A DNA stretch of 43,523 nt from Thermomicrobiales bacterium (lineage in GTDB: Bacteria; Chloroflexota; Chloroflexia; Thermomicrobiales; UBA6265): NCBI GenBank assembly GCA_041390825.1, contig JAWKPF010000035.1:1-43523 (forward strand), in the 5' to 3' direction. Below, one piece after another: positions 30,514 through 38,142 of the stretch. Position 1 is the stretch's first letter; the number at the start of each line of letters is the position of its first letter. The notes below the pieces were generated by a model. It had not been told where the DNA came from, made no database searches, and worked only from the letters and a program-made list of their open reading frames with translations. Position numbers and translations under genes: made by a program.

Positions 30514-31362
30514 CTAAGCGGGAGTCGGTGATCCGGCCGGGACAGCACCGGAGACGGAGCGTATTCCTGTTGGATCGAGGTCGATGCGCAGGGACTCTCC
30601 GGCAAATACCCGCTTTGTCGTCACATCTGGCCCCAGTGAGCCGGAAGCAATGTCGCGCAACTCCGGTCCGGAGATCGACTCGCCGGCAACGATGATTGCG
30701 TTGGTGATCGGAAACGGCGTGTCGTCCGCCGGGGCGCCACGGCCGATGACGGTGACATCGAGGCGCTCCGGCATTGATTCTTGCATCAAGTCTTCTCGGT
30801 CGGAAACCAGGTAAACCGATGCGCCGCCGCGAGAAATTCGGGCGGACCACGTTGCGTCGTCGTTTTCTCCGTCCGCGGCCGGCCAAATATCTACAGTAAT
30901 CATCACGCCATGCGGAAGCTCGATCTCGGTCGATCGCTCGATGACTTTGATGGGAACGATATCGGTTCCATTCAAACTCGCTGTGCTGCCCACGGTCATC
31001 ACGCCCCGCGGGTTCAGCAACTCGATTGCTTTGGGGACCAACCCGGAGGCGGCAGTGTTGCCCGACACGATCATCAGATCCAACCGGTCGAGGCCGGGAT
31101 GGCGTGACCGGGTTATCGCGTTTCCGAGCGTCGTCGAGTCGGTGCCATTGAGGATCAGAACTCGTGCGGATCCCGAGGTTACCAGCGCCGAAATGCCACG
31201 ATCGGCGCCGAGCAACGTCACACGAGGTTTCGCATAGTCACGTGCCCACCCAACCGAAACGATCGTCGTGGCGCCAATCGCGACCAGCAGACAGAAGACC
31301 GCCAGTTCGAGCGTGCGACCCCAGGACCGACCGTTCGAGCTCTTCGAGTTTCCACTCGTCAC
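30514..31362 (-). CDS. Membrane-anchored degenerate metallo-beta-lactamase-fold protein (ComEC C-terminal-like)
   Basis: This 282-residue protein has one N-terminal helix (LELAVFCLLVAIGATTIVS, residues 18-36) and an exported domain. Strand order and spacing follow the MBL domain at the end of ComEC: RVTLLGADRGISALVTSG, RVLILNGTDSTTLGNAI, LDRLDLMIVSG at the place of the metal motif, LNPRGVMTVG, ATWSARISRGGASVYLVSD (cf. the ComEC strand ending in LLTGD) and RLDVTVIGRGAPADD (cf. DVLKVGHHG). All metal ligands are gone: the HxHxDH position reads SGNTAASG (100-107) and the later His is Arg. It therefore cannot be a classical nuclease. Last gene of the selD operon, 48 bases after the pseudokinase; GTG start. 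Assignment to ComEC-like MBL is my inference from pattern. Confidence 0.6.
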   Translation of the reverse strand: MTSGNSKSSNGRSWGRTLELAVFCLLVAIGATTIVSVGWARDYAKPRVTLLGADRGISALVTSGSARVLILNGTDSTTLGNAITRSRHPGLDRLDLMIVSGNTAASGLVPKAIELLNPRGVMTVGSTASLNGTDIVPIKVIERSTEIELPHGVMITVDIWPAADGENDDATWSARISRGGASVYLVSDREDLMQESMPERLDVTVIGRGAPADDTPFPITNAIIVAGESISGPELRDIASGSLGPDVTTKRVFAGESLRIDLDPTGIRSVSGAVPAGSPTPA

Positions 31363-31410
31363 AGGCTGTGACCTCGCAACGATCGACGTGTTCGCTTGCG
31401 TAGAAGAGAA

Positions 31411-32448
31411 TCAGAAACCCGCGAGTTCTGCAAGCGACTCCATCTGGACGGATGAGCCGGGTGGAATGCCGGCGGTGGCCTTGTCCCCTTGCCAAACGAT
31501 AATTCCTGCGACCAGCGCGAGCAGCAGCGCCGCAAGGAGCGCCAATCGCACGCCACGTTTCGATTGCTCGGGCGCCGGGTCCCGTGTGACGGGAAGGTCG
31601 ACCGATTCGAACCAGGGATCGAGCTCGAAATCGGATTGCCCCAGGACCGGTGGCGCAGACCTGAAATCCAGAGCGGGCGGCGTCACCTCCGAGAGTGAGG
31701 GAACGAAGTGCGCGCCCGGGTCGAACTCCCGCCAGGCGCTCAAGGTGCGCGCGAACGTTTCAGCAGACGAGAACCGAAACGCACCTGCTCCCAGACCTAT
31801 CGCAACGATGTCGCTCGCATTCCGAGGAACGTCGGGGGCGATCAGATAGGCATCTCCAGCAGAGTGCCGCTCGACCGAATTCTGTGCTTCGCCGGTCAAC
31901 ATCTCAAAGGCGATTGCTGCGAGGGCCTGAACATCTTCATCGAACGTAACCGAAATGCCGTCGACAACGCTTCCGCTCGGAAGTCCCAGGCCGAACAGCT
32001 TGGCCGCTCCTTGACTGTCGACCACCACATCTGCGGTTGACAACTGACCGTGAACGAATCCCCGCTGGTGCGCATATTCGAGCGCGCCCGCAACTTGCTC
32101 GACCAGAATCGCGACATCGTCGACGTCGAACGGAGCTTCCAGGCGGATGATATCGGTGAGCTGTTCTCCACCCGTGTATTCGGTGATGAGATAGGGCGTC
32201 TCGCCATCTTCGCCGCTATCGAATGCCGCAACGATCCCGCGATGGTGCAGTGCAGTGGCAATTCGGCTGCGCTGCAGAAAGTCGGCGAGAAAGGGGGCGC
32301 TCCGCATGAGCTCCTGTCGTGGCACGGTCACCGCAACTGCCCGGTGGAGCACATTGTCGAAACCGAGCCATGTCTCGGTTGTTTCGCCGAGCGTCATGCG
32401 TCGCTCGAGGCGATAGCGTCGGTTGATCAGTTTGGTGCGAATGGTCAC
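31411..32448 (-). CDS. Membrane-anchored PknB-like pseudokinase
   Basis: This 345-residue protein has a bacterial Ser/Thr kinase fold (residues 10-240), a linker, a single membrane helix (RLALLAALLLALVAGIIVW, 301-319) and a 25-residue outside tail. Fold landmarks are clear (YRLERRMTLGETTETWLGFD, ALHHRGIVAAFDSGEDGETP, YLITEYTGGEQL, YAHQRGFVHGQLSTADVVVD, DVQALAAIAFEMLTG). Catalytic residues are missing throughout: the VAIK lysine is Thr41, the alpha-C Glu is Ser61, HRD is HGQ (133-135), the catalytic-loop Lys and Asn are Ser137 and Asp140, and DFG reads GLG (153-155). The glycine loop keeps only one Gly. It cannot be an ordinary phosphotransferase and more likely binds a partner. GTG start; lies between ispE and the MBL-like gene. 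Confidence 0.88.
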   Translation of the reverse strand: MTIRTKLINRRYRLERRMTLGETTETWLGFDNVLHRAVAVTVPRQELMRSAPFLADFLQRSRIATALHHRGIVAAFDSGEDGETPYLITEYTGGEQLTDIIRLEAPFDVDDVAILVEQVAGALEYAHQRGFVHGQLSTADVVVDSQGAAKLFGLGLPSGSVVDGISVTFDEDVQALAAIAFEMLTGEAQNSVERHSAGDAYLIAPDVPRNASDIVAIGLGAGAFRFSSAETFARTLSAWREFDPGAHFVPSLSEVTPPALDFRSAPPVLGQSDFELDPWFESVDLPVTRDPAPEQSKRGVRLALLAALLLALVAGIIVWQGDKATAGIPPGSSVQMESLAELAGF

Positions 32449-32517
32449 GCGCGGGTCGTTTCCTCGGTGGAGTTGGAATGAGTTGTGTCGGACGAACGAT
32501 CGTTTCGTTCGTCGAAC

Positions 32518-33408
32518 CTATAACGCTTCGTTCGGCAGGCTGGTTTTCTCACGCATCAGCATCCCGGCAGCGGTGGGTCGGGCAAGGAGCACGCGAAGCG
32601 GCAGCGGAGGCCTCCCTGCAAGCCGCCGGGCAATCTCCATCGCAGCGCTCAATTCGGGGACGATCGTGTAGTGTGTTGGACCGGCTCCGGTCAAGGCAAC
32701 GAATGGCGCCCCAGCCTCCCTCATCGCCGGTACGAGCGAATCGATCTCCGGCAGAAGGCGAGCGAGTGGTCGACTGAAAGCATTCGCCAGATCATCGGGA
32801 TGGGGGACGGCGCCCGCGCGAAGAGCGCACGCAGTTCGAGCGATGCGCGCGCCGTCGGAGAAATCACCAGCTTCCAGGGAACCGTAAAGCCGGGCGGTTT
32901 TTCGTTCGAGCTCGACGAGGGGCGATACGAGGACGAACCAACACGACGGAAGCCGTGGCAACGGTTCCAATATTTCTCCTCGTCCGCTGGCGAGCGCAGC
33001 GCCACCCACGAGAAAGAAGGGCACGTCGCTGCCCAACGTCAAGGCGATGTCGGCCAGGTCAGAAGTGTCAGCACCCGCGATGCCACGCAGCGTTGCCGCC
33101 GCGTCAGAACTTGCCCCTCCGAGTCCCGCTGCAAGGGGGATGCGTTTGTCAATCTCGATATGCCAGGCATCGGTGGCGACACCCGCCGAGCGTGCGCGCT
33201 CGACCGCCAGTGAAACCAGGTTTTCCTCGATCTGCTCGATCCGGTTCGTAACCACGACCGCATCGTTCTCGGCGCGCTCGATTCGGAGCCGATCGAACAG
33301 GCTGATCGTCTGGAACACGGTCGCGATCTCGTGAAAACCATCGTCACGTTTCCGGATGACTTCCAGGCCAAGGTTCACCTTGGCGGGCGCAAGAAACTCG
33401 ACGGTCAT
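32518..33408 (-). CDS. ispE: 4-diphosphocytidyl-2-C-methyl-D-erythritol kinase
   Basis: This 296-residue GHMP-family kinase phosphorylates CDP-methylerythritol in the MEP pathway to isopentenyl diphosphate. Visible parts: FLAPAKVNLGLEV at the N-terminus (with the active-site Lys), DGFHEIATVFQTISL, the GHMP phosphate-binding loop PLAAGLGGASSDAAATLRGI (residues 102-121, with the catalytic Asp), LGSDVPFFLVGG and FVALTGAGPTHY near the end. The ATG at 33408 overlaps the rsmA stop as ATGA, so an upstream in-frame ATG at 33441 inside rsmA is not used. Third of four consecutive coupled genes; rsmA-ispE adjacency is common in bacteria. Confidence 0.96.
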   Translation of the reverse strand: MTVEFLAPAKVNLGLEVIRKRDDGFHEIATVFQTISLFDRLRIERAENDAVVVTNRIEQIEENLVSLAVERARSAGVATDAWHIEIDKRIPLAAGLGGASSDAAATLRGIAGADTSDLADIALTLGSDVPFFLVGGAALASGRGEILEPLPRLPSCWFVLVSPLVELERKTARLYGSLEAGDFSDGARIARTACALRAGAVPHPDDLANAFSRPLARLLPEIDSLVPAMREAGAPFVALTGAGPTHYTIVPELSAAMEIARRLAGRPPLPLRVLLARPTAAGMLMREKTSLPNEAL

Positions 33409-34238
33409 GGCGTGCTGTCGCCGCGCAAGAGCGCGATCCATTCCTCGACCGAGAGCGTCTCCGCTCGGCGCACAGGATCGATACCGGCCTGCTCCAGTCT
33501 GGCGCGAATCGTTTCGCGATCGGCAGGCAGTGCCGCGGACAACGAGTTCAATACTGTTTTTCGCTTCTGCGCGAACCCGGCGGTCACCAGGCGAAAGAAC
33601 TCAGGACGTTCGGCGACGTCGATCATTGGCTCGGGATGCCGCTCGATCAGCACGACTGAAGAAACGACTTTCGGTTTGGGAACGAACGCCTCAGGCGGCA
33701 CATCGAAGAGCACCTGCGCGGTCGCGTAGACCTGCACGGCCACGCCCAGGATCGACATGTCGGGCGGCTCCGCTGCAATGCGCAAGGCTACCTCTCGTTG
33801 CACCATGCAGATCGACCGTTCAGGCGGCCGTTCTGACTCGAGGAAATGACGCAGAATGACCGGAGCGGACGAATAGGGGAGATTGGCCGCGAAGTCGTAT
33901 TTCCGCCCCTCTGGGACGATCTCATCGATCGAGACGGTGCGCGCGTCGGCTTGCACCAGGGAAAACCGCTCTGAGTCGAGCTCCCCGCGCAGGTAGGCTG
34001 CCAGTTGTTCGTCGACCTCGACCGCCCGAACGGTGGCGCCGGTGTCGAGCAGCGCCCCAGTCAGCGCGCCCAGGCCGGGTCCGACTTCCACGACCAGATC
34101 TCCGGGACCGACGGCCAGTTCGGCGGCCATTCGCTCGACAACCCACGCTTCCTTGAGGAAGTTCTGCCCTCGCCCCTTGGACGGCTGAACGCCGATCTCC
34201 TCCAGGAACTTCCGCGTCGGAATCGGCAGCTCGGTCAC
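33405..34238 (-). CDS. rsmA: 16S rRNA dimethyladenosine transferase
   Basis: This 277-residue KsgA-family enzyme dimethylates A1518 and A1519 (E. coli numbering) of 16S rRNA during late 30S assembly. Key parts: KGRGQNFLKE near residue 20, the SAM-binding loop VVEVGPGLGALTGAL, VEVDEQLAAYL, QADARTV and the catalytic NLPYSSAPVILRHFL. The C-terminal helical part includes FAQKRKTVLNSLS. The GTG at 34238 overlaps the upstream stop as GTGA. Long in-frame extension upstream is only a shadow of the preceding gene. Confidence 0.96.
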   Translation of the reverse strand: MTELPIPTRKFLEEIGVQPSKGRGQNFLKEAWVVERMAAELAVGPGDLVVEVGPGLGALTGALLDTGATVRAVEVDEQLAAYLRGELDSERFSLVQADARTVSIDEIVPEGRKYDFAANLPYSSAPVILRHFLESERPPERSICMVQREVALRIAAEPPDMSILGVAVQVYATAQVLFDVPPEAFVPKPKVVSSVVLIERHPEPMIDVAERPEFFRLVTAGFAQKRKTVLNSLSAALPADRETIRARLEQAGIDPVRRAETLSVEEWIALLRGDSTP

Positions 34239-35137
34239 GACAACCTGGCCACGATATCGAGCGCGCCTGGCACGATCGAGAACTCCGCCGGAGAAGTGCC
34301 TGCGATCTCGCCATCGAGTTGCACCAGCGCTGGGGTGCTTGCCGTCACGCGCACGTGTGTCGTCGTGTAATGCCGCCAGTGCGGGTTGGTCACATGATTG
34401 CCCCGAACCACACTCGGCACCGCCTTGATGAATCCCGGCAGGCTGATGTCGTCGATGATCGCCAGATCGAGCAGTCCGTCGTTCACCTTCGCCATTGGCG
34501 CAAAGTGAAACCCGCCAGCCAGATACTGCGCGTTCGCGATGCTGACGAAGACGGCTTTGGTGGCAATCTCTTGGCCGTTGACCTCGATCTGGACGTCGAT
34601 ATAGCCAAAGTCGGTCAAGTTCTGAGCCAACGCAACCATGTACGCCTTCTTGCCGGTGAGCCGTTTCTTTCGCTGCGCGCGGTCGGCCACCTTGGCATCG
34701 AAGCCCATACCGGCAACGTTGAGGAAATGGCGCTCCGTGGTCGACGTCCGGGCGAGGCCAACATCCATCGCCAGGGATTCGCCGGTGAGCGCGAACGACA
34801 TGGCCTCCTTGATCGAGCCCGGGATCCCAAGAGAGCGGGGAAGATCGCATCCTGTTCCAGCCGGCACGATGCCCAATGCGGAACGATGCCCTGACTCCAG
34901 AATGCCGTTGGCAACCTCATTGAAGGTGCCGTCTCCACCGACAGCAACGATACGATCGATTCCCAACTTCGCGAACTCCCGGGCGCGGAGCCGGGCATCC
35001 TCGATCGAGCTCGTCACATGCAAGTGGTACTCAGGCGAAACCGACGAGGCAACCTCCGAAATCTCGGGCAGCTTTTTCAGCGCCTTGCCTCCGGCAGCCT
35101 TTGGATTGACGATCACCGCGAACCGCTCGTTGGCCAA
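34235..35137 (-). CDS. Diacylglycerol kinase family lipid kinase
   Basis: This 300-residue protein has the DAGK catalytic domain. AVIVNPKAAGGKALKKLPEI opens the domain, and AVGGDGTFNEVANGIL is the nucleotide-binding GGDGT motif. It is followed by GIVPAGTGCDLPRSLGIP and the family's second domain (HFLNVAGMGFDAKVADRAQR). Such enzymes phosphorylate diacylglycerol or related lipids (DgkB/YegS/BmrU group); the lipid here is unknown. Start: a TTG at 35137 preceded by GGGAG at good spacing, 19 bases after the selD stop; a longer frame upstream runs inside selD and has no conserved sequence. Overlaps rsmA by 4 bases. Confidence 0.9.
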   Translation of the reverse strand: MANERFAVIVNPKAAGGKALKKLPEISEVASSVSPEYHLHVTSSIEDARLRAREFAKLGIDRIVAVGGDGTFNEVANGILESGHRSALGIVPAGTGCDLPRSLGIPGSIKEAMSFALTGESLAMDVGLARTSTTERHFLNVAGMGFDAKVADRAQRKKRLTGKKAYMVALAQNLTDFGYIDVQIEVNGQEIATKAVFVSIANAQYLAGGFHFAPMAKVNDGLLDLAIIDDISLPGFIKAVPSVVRGNHVTNPHWRHYTTTHVRVTASTPALVQLDGEIAGTSPAEFSIVPGALDIVARLS

Positions 35138-35156
35138 AGTCGTAGCTCCCGTTCTA

Positions 35157-36200
35157 TCAGACAATCGAAACGCCGTTGTGATCGGTGACTGCTCCGACGA
35201 GCCAATAGGGAACGCCCAGTGCTTCGAACCGGGCCTGCGCTTCCCCAATCGCGTCCGGCGCAATCGCAAGCAACAGTCCCCCCGAAGTTTGCGGATCGAA
35301 ACAAAGGAGGCGACGCTCGGCGGAAACCGAGGAAGCGACCTGCACCCGATCGCCCTCGAAGTGGGCCAGGTTTCGCTGCAGACCGCCCGATACCTGGTTG
35401 CTGCCGGCGTATTCGAGCGCGCCTGGAATCACCGGCAGCGCCGCAGCGTCCATTTCGATGCCAACGCCGCTCTTCGCAGCGATTTCCGACGAATGCCCGG
35501 CAAGCGAGAACCCTGTGACGTCGGTACACGCGTGGACCGCGAGATCGGTGACAGCCTCCTGGGCAGCGCGGTTCAGCGTGGTCATCCAACGGACTGCGTC
35601 GGACACGTGCTCGCCAGTTGCCACGCCGTTCTTGAGCGCGGTTGTGATGAGTCCGGTTCCGAGCGGTTTGGTCAACATCAACAGGTCACCCGGTCTCGCG
35701 CCGGCCTTCGTCCACACCCGATCTGGATGCGCGGCGCCGGTGACTGAAAGTCCATACTTCGGCTCATCGTCGATGACCGTGTGGCCGCCGGCGATGATCC
35801 CACCTGCCTCACGCACCTTCGTGGCGGCGCCTTCGAAGATCTGCGTGATCGCCTCGATCGGCATATCCGCGGGGAAGGCGGCGATGCTGAGCGCCAGCAG
35901 CACCGAACCGTTCATGGCGAAGACATCGCTCATCGAATTCGTCGCGGCAATAGCCCCGTAGTTCCACGGATCGTCGACAATTGGCGGAAAGAAGTCGACC
36001 GTTTGCACGATCGCTCGATCGGGACTCATTCGGAAGACCGCTGCATCGTCACTGGTTTGCAATCCGACCAGAAGATCTGGATGCGAATCGACGGTCAACG
36101 GCAAGAGTGCCTGGGCAAGCCGGTCTGGACCCATCTTGGCGGCGCAACCGGCGCATGAGGCCAGTTGAGTCAGGCGAACTCGTTCGAGACTCGATACCAT
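35157..36200 (-). CDS. selD: Selenide, water dikinase (Cys form)
   Basis: This 347-residue enzyme makes selenophosphate from selenide and ATP, the selenium donor for selenocysteine, selenouridine and the selenium of some molybdenum hydroxylases. The N-terminal active site reads LTQLASCAGCAAKM. Aligned on the essential Lys (Lys22), Cys19 takes the place of the catalytic Cys17/Sec of E. coli SelD, so this is a Cys form with no need for recoding. Other motifs: QTSDDAAVF, QTVDFFPPIVDDPWNYG, GGHTVIDDEPKYGLSV, CTDVTGFSLAGHSSEIA and DPQTSGGLLL. AGGAAA precedes the ATG. First gene of the minus-strand operon; neither selA, selB, selU nor a tRNA-Sec gene is in the window. Confidence 0.96.
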   Translation of the reverse strand: MVSSLERVRLTQLASCAGCAAKMGPDRLAQALLPLTVDSHPDLLVGLQTSDDAAVFRMSPDRAIVQTVDFFPPIVDDPWNYGAIAATNSMSDVFAMNGSVLLALSIAAFPADMPIEAITQIFEGAATKVREAGGIIAGGHTVIDDEPKYGLSVTGAAHPDRVWTKAGARPGDLLMLTKPLGTGLITTALKNGVATGEHVSDAVRWMTTLNRAAQEAVTDLAVHACTDVTGFSLAGHSSEIAAKSGVGIEMDAAALPVIPGALEYAGSNQVSGGLQRNLAHFEGDRVQVASSVSAERRLLCFDPQTSGGLLLAIAPDAIGEAQARFEALGVPYWLVGAVTDHNGVSIV

Positions 36201-36319
36201 GGGTTTCCTGTCTGCATCGTGTGTTCAGGTGACGACTTCGACACGCGATGATAGGTCTGCTGGTCGGATACGGTCAATCAATGTGGTTGCGCGGGGCAAC
36301 CAGGGAAGGATACGCAGCG

Positions 36320-36703
36320 ATGAGCGATATCGATACTCTCCCCTCGGAAGAGGTGTCGATCCACCGGGCGGAGCATGTCACCTATCATCTCGTGCCCGCG
36401 GAGGTTTGGGAAGCCCAGAAGTTCGGACGTTTCTATGTTCCTGAGAACTTCGCGGAGGAAGGGTTCATTCACTGCACCGATACCCTCGAGGAGCTGGTGG
36501 CAGTGGGCAATCGCTACTACCGTGACGATCCGCGCACGTTCCTGGTGTTGGCAATCGACTGCGAGCTGGTCACCGCCGAGATTCGCTACGAGGACGAGCG
36601 CAGAATCTTCCCGCACATCTACGGGCCGCTCGATGCCGAAGCGGTTCTTTCGATGCAGCCGGTTGTGCGCGCAGCCGATGGGTCCTTTCTGAGCATGGGA
36701 TAG
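36320..36703 (+). CDS. DUF952 family protein
   Basis: This 127-residue protein is made almost entirely of one DUF952 domain: TYHLVPAEVWEAQKFGRFYV, PENFAEEGFIHCTDT (the GFIHC motif of the family), LVLAIDCELVTAEIRYEDER and IFPHIYGPLDAEAVL. Members are small cytoplasmic proteins of unknown function; the His and Cys in GFIHC suggest a metal or nucleotide site. The ATG at 36320 has AAGGA at good spacing; the upstream in-frame ATG at 36248 lacks one. It is divergent from selD across about 120 bases. Confidence 0.88.
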   Translation: MSDIDTLPSEEVSIHRAEHVTYHLVPAEVWEAQKFGRFYVPENFAEEGFIHCTDTLEELVAVGNRYYRDDPRTFLVLAIDCELVTAEIRYEDERRIFPHIYGPLDAEAVLSMQPVVRAADGSFLSMG

Positions 36704-36938
36704 ATTCTGGTGTGGATTTCCGCGCCGTCAAGCGTGCTAGTTCAGGATCCTGGGAATGGTATTCCGGAAGTTTGCTGAGAATACTTGACTTGGAGGAACA
36801 GTTCGTGTGAATCTCCCCTCTCAGAGAGTGGGTAGTTTTCTCGGTCCATCATCGCGCACCCCCGCATTCGGCTGTCAGGCTCGGTCCTGCGATGGCCGTT
36901 CTGTTGGTTGCGTGTGGATCGCATGGGGGAAGATTCTT

Positions 36939-37241
36939 GTGGGCGACGATCCCGGATCGGCAGACGAGCGATTCGTGTGGAGTACGGAACGGTACCGGCT
37001 GACCCTATGGTTCGAGGAAGACCAGTGGGCGATTCAACACACCGCGCCCAATCCATTGCTCGGCCCACTCGTTGTGTCTGAGGCACGGCACCGGCAAGCG
37101 AAGCAGGCGGTCTGGGAGGTCATGAAGCGCGTCGCCAGGGCTACCAGGGACGACGAAGAAGGAGTGCGCGTGGCATCGTCGGCAGCGCGCTGGATGCGTC
37201 AGCTCGGAGAATCGCGCTCGCTCAGCCTGCGGTGCGATTGA
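36939..37241 (+). CDS. Hypothetical protein, 100 residues
   Basis: No family is recognised. From the GTG at 36939 (GGGGGAAG seven bases before) the protein reads VGDDPGSADERFVWSTERYR, then LTLWFEEDQWAIQHTAPNPL and a helical, positively charged second half with KQAVWEVMKRVARATRDDEE and SAARWMRQLG. A longer frame from 36807 is possible, but its first 44 residues look non-coding. It lies 13 bases before mutM in the same direction, so the two are probably co-transcribed. Confidence 0.6.
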   Translation: MGDDPGSADERFVWSTERYRLTLWFEEDQWAIQHTAPNPLLGPLVVSEARHRQAKQAVWEVMKRVARATRDDEEGVRVASSAARWMRQLGESRSLSLRCD

Positions 37242-37254
37242 TGCGCTGAGTCCG

Positions 37255-38142
37255 GTGCCTGAGCTGCCAGAAGTCGAAACCGCGCGTCGAATTGTCGAAC
37301 GCGAGCTCGTTGGACGTCGCATCACGGCCGTCGAGTTGCGGCTGCCTAAGCTCTTCCGTGATACGGAGATTCCCGACCCACAGGTCATGCTGGGGCACCG
37401 CGTCGTCGGGGCGCGACGGAGAGCCAAAGTGCTCACGATCGATCTCGATGGCGATCTTTCGCTGATGGTCCATTTCAAACTGGCGGGTCAGCTGGCCATC
37501 ATCCGGCCAGATGGTCGCCGCGCGATTGCCGGGCACCCGGTTCCCAAACCCGACGGCGACTATCCCCACAAGGCGACGCATTTCGATCTGCGATTCGACG
37601 ATGGCACGATCGCCTGGTTCAGCGATATCCGGCAATTCGGCTGGTACCGCCTGATGCCCTCGGACCATGTCGCAAACGCGATCGAGGCGTTTTCGTTTGG
37701 TCCGGAGGGCACAGGAGAATCATCGATCACGACCGAGCAGCTGTATGCGGCCCTGCAACGGCGGAGCATCCCGATCAAGCAGGCGATCCTGGACCAGTCC
37801 GTTGTGGCCGGAGTGGGCAATATCTATGCCGATGAAGCGCTCTTCCGGGCGCGGATCCACCCGCAACAACCGGCCAACAGCTTGAGCAAACAGGCGGTCG
37901 ACCGGTTGCGCGAAGCGATCGGATGGGCGCTGGAGATGGGTATCGCCCAGGGTGGCGCCAAGATCATCCACCAGCGCGCCTATCCGGTGGACGGTTTCCC
38001 AGCCGTTCACGGACGGGAAGGCGAACCGTGTGTCGGGTGCGGGGGGACCGTGAAAAAGATCACGGTCGCCACCCGCGGCACCTATTTCTGTCCCAGTTGC
38101 CAGCGGCTCCGCAAGCCGAAGCCGAAACCAGCTACGGCCTGA
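37255..38142 (+). CDS. mutM: Formamidopyrimidine-DNA glycosylase
   Basis: This 295-residue base-excision-repair enzyme removes 8-oxoguanine and formamidopyrimidines and cuts the abasic site. PELPEVETARR supplies the N-terminal Pro (nucleophile) and Glu; Lys58 lies in RRRAKVLTIDL. The helix-two-turns-helix motif includes KQAILDQSVVAGVGNIYADE, and the zinc finger is CVGCGGTVKKITVATRGTYF followed by CPSC. All catalytic parts are intact. GTG start at 37255; the 3' end overlaps the convergent M42 gene by 11 bases. Confidence 0.97.
   Translation: MPELPEVETARRIVERELVGRRITAVELRLPKLFRDTEIPDPQVMLGHRVVGARRRAKVLTIDLDGDLSLMVHFKLAGQLAIIRPDGRRAIAGHPVPKPDGDYPHKATHFDLRFDDGTIAWFSDIRQFGWYRLMPSDHVANAIEAFSFGPEGTGESSITTEQLYAALQRRSIPIKQAILDQSVVAGVGNIYADEALFRARIHPQQPANSLSKQAVDRLREAIGWALEMGIAQGGAKIIHQRAYPVDGFPAVHGREGEPCVGCGGTVKKITVATRGTYFCPSCQRLRKPKPKPATA

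Noticed and set aside
34238..34850. Long N-terminal extension of the rsmA frame.
   Set aside because: It runs antisense-free but out of frame through the lipid-kinase gene; the conserved RsmA N-terminus and GTGA overlap set the start at 34238.
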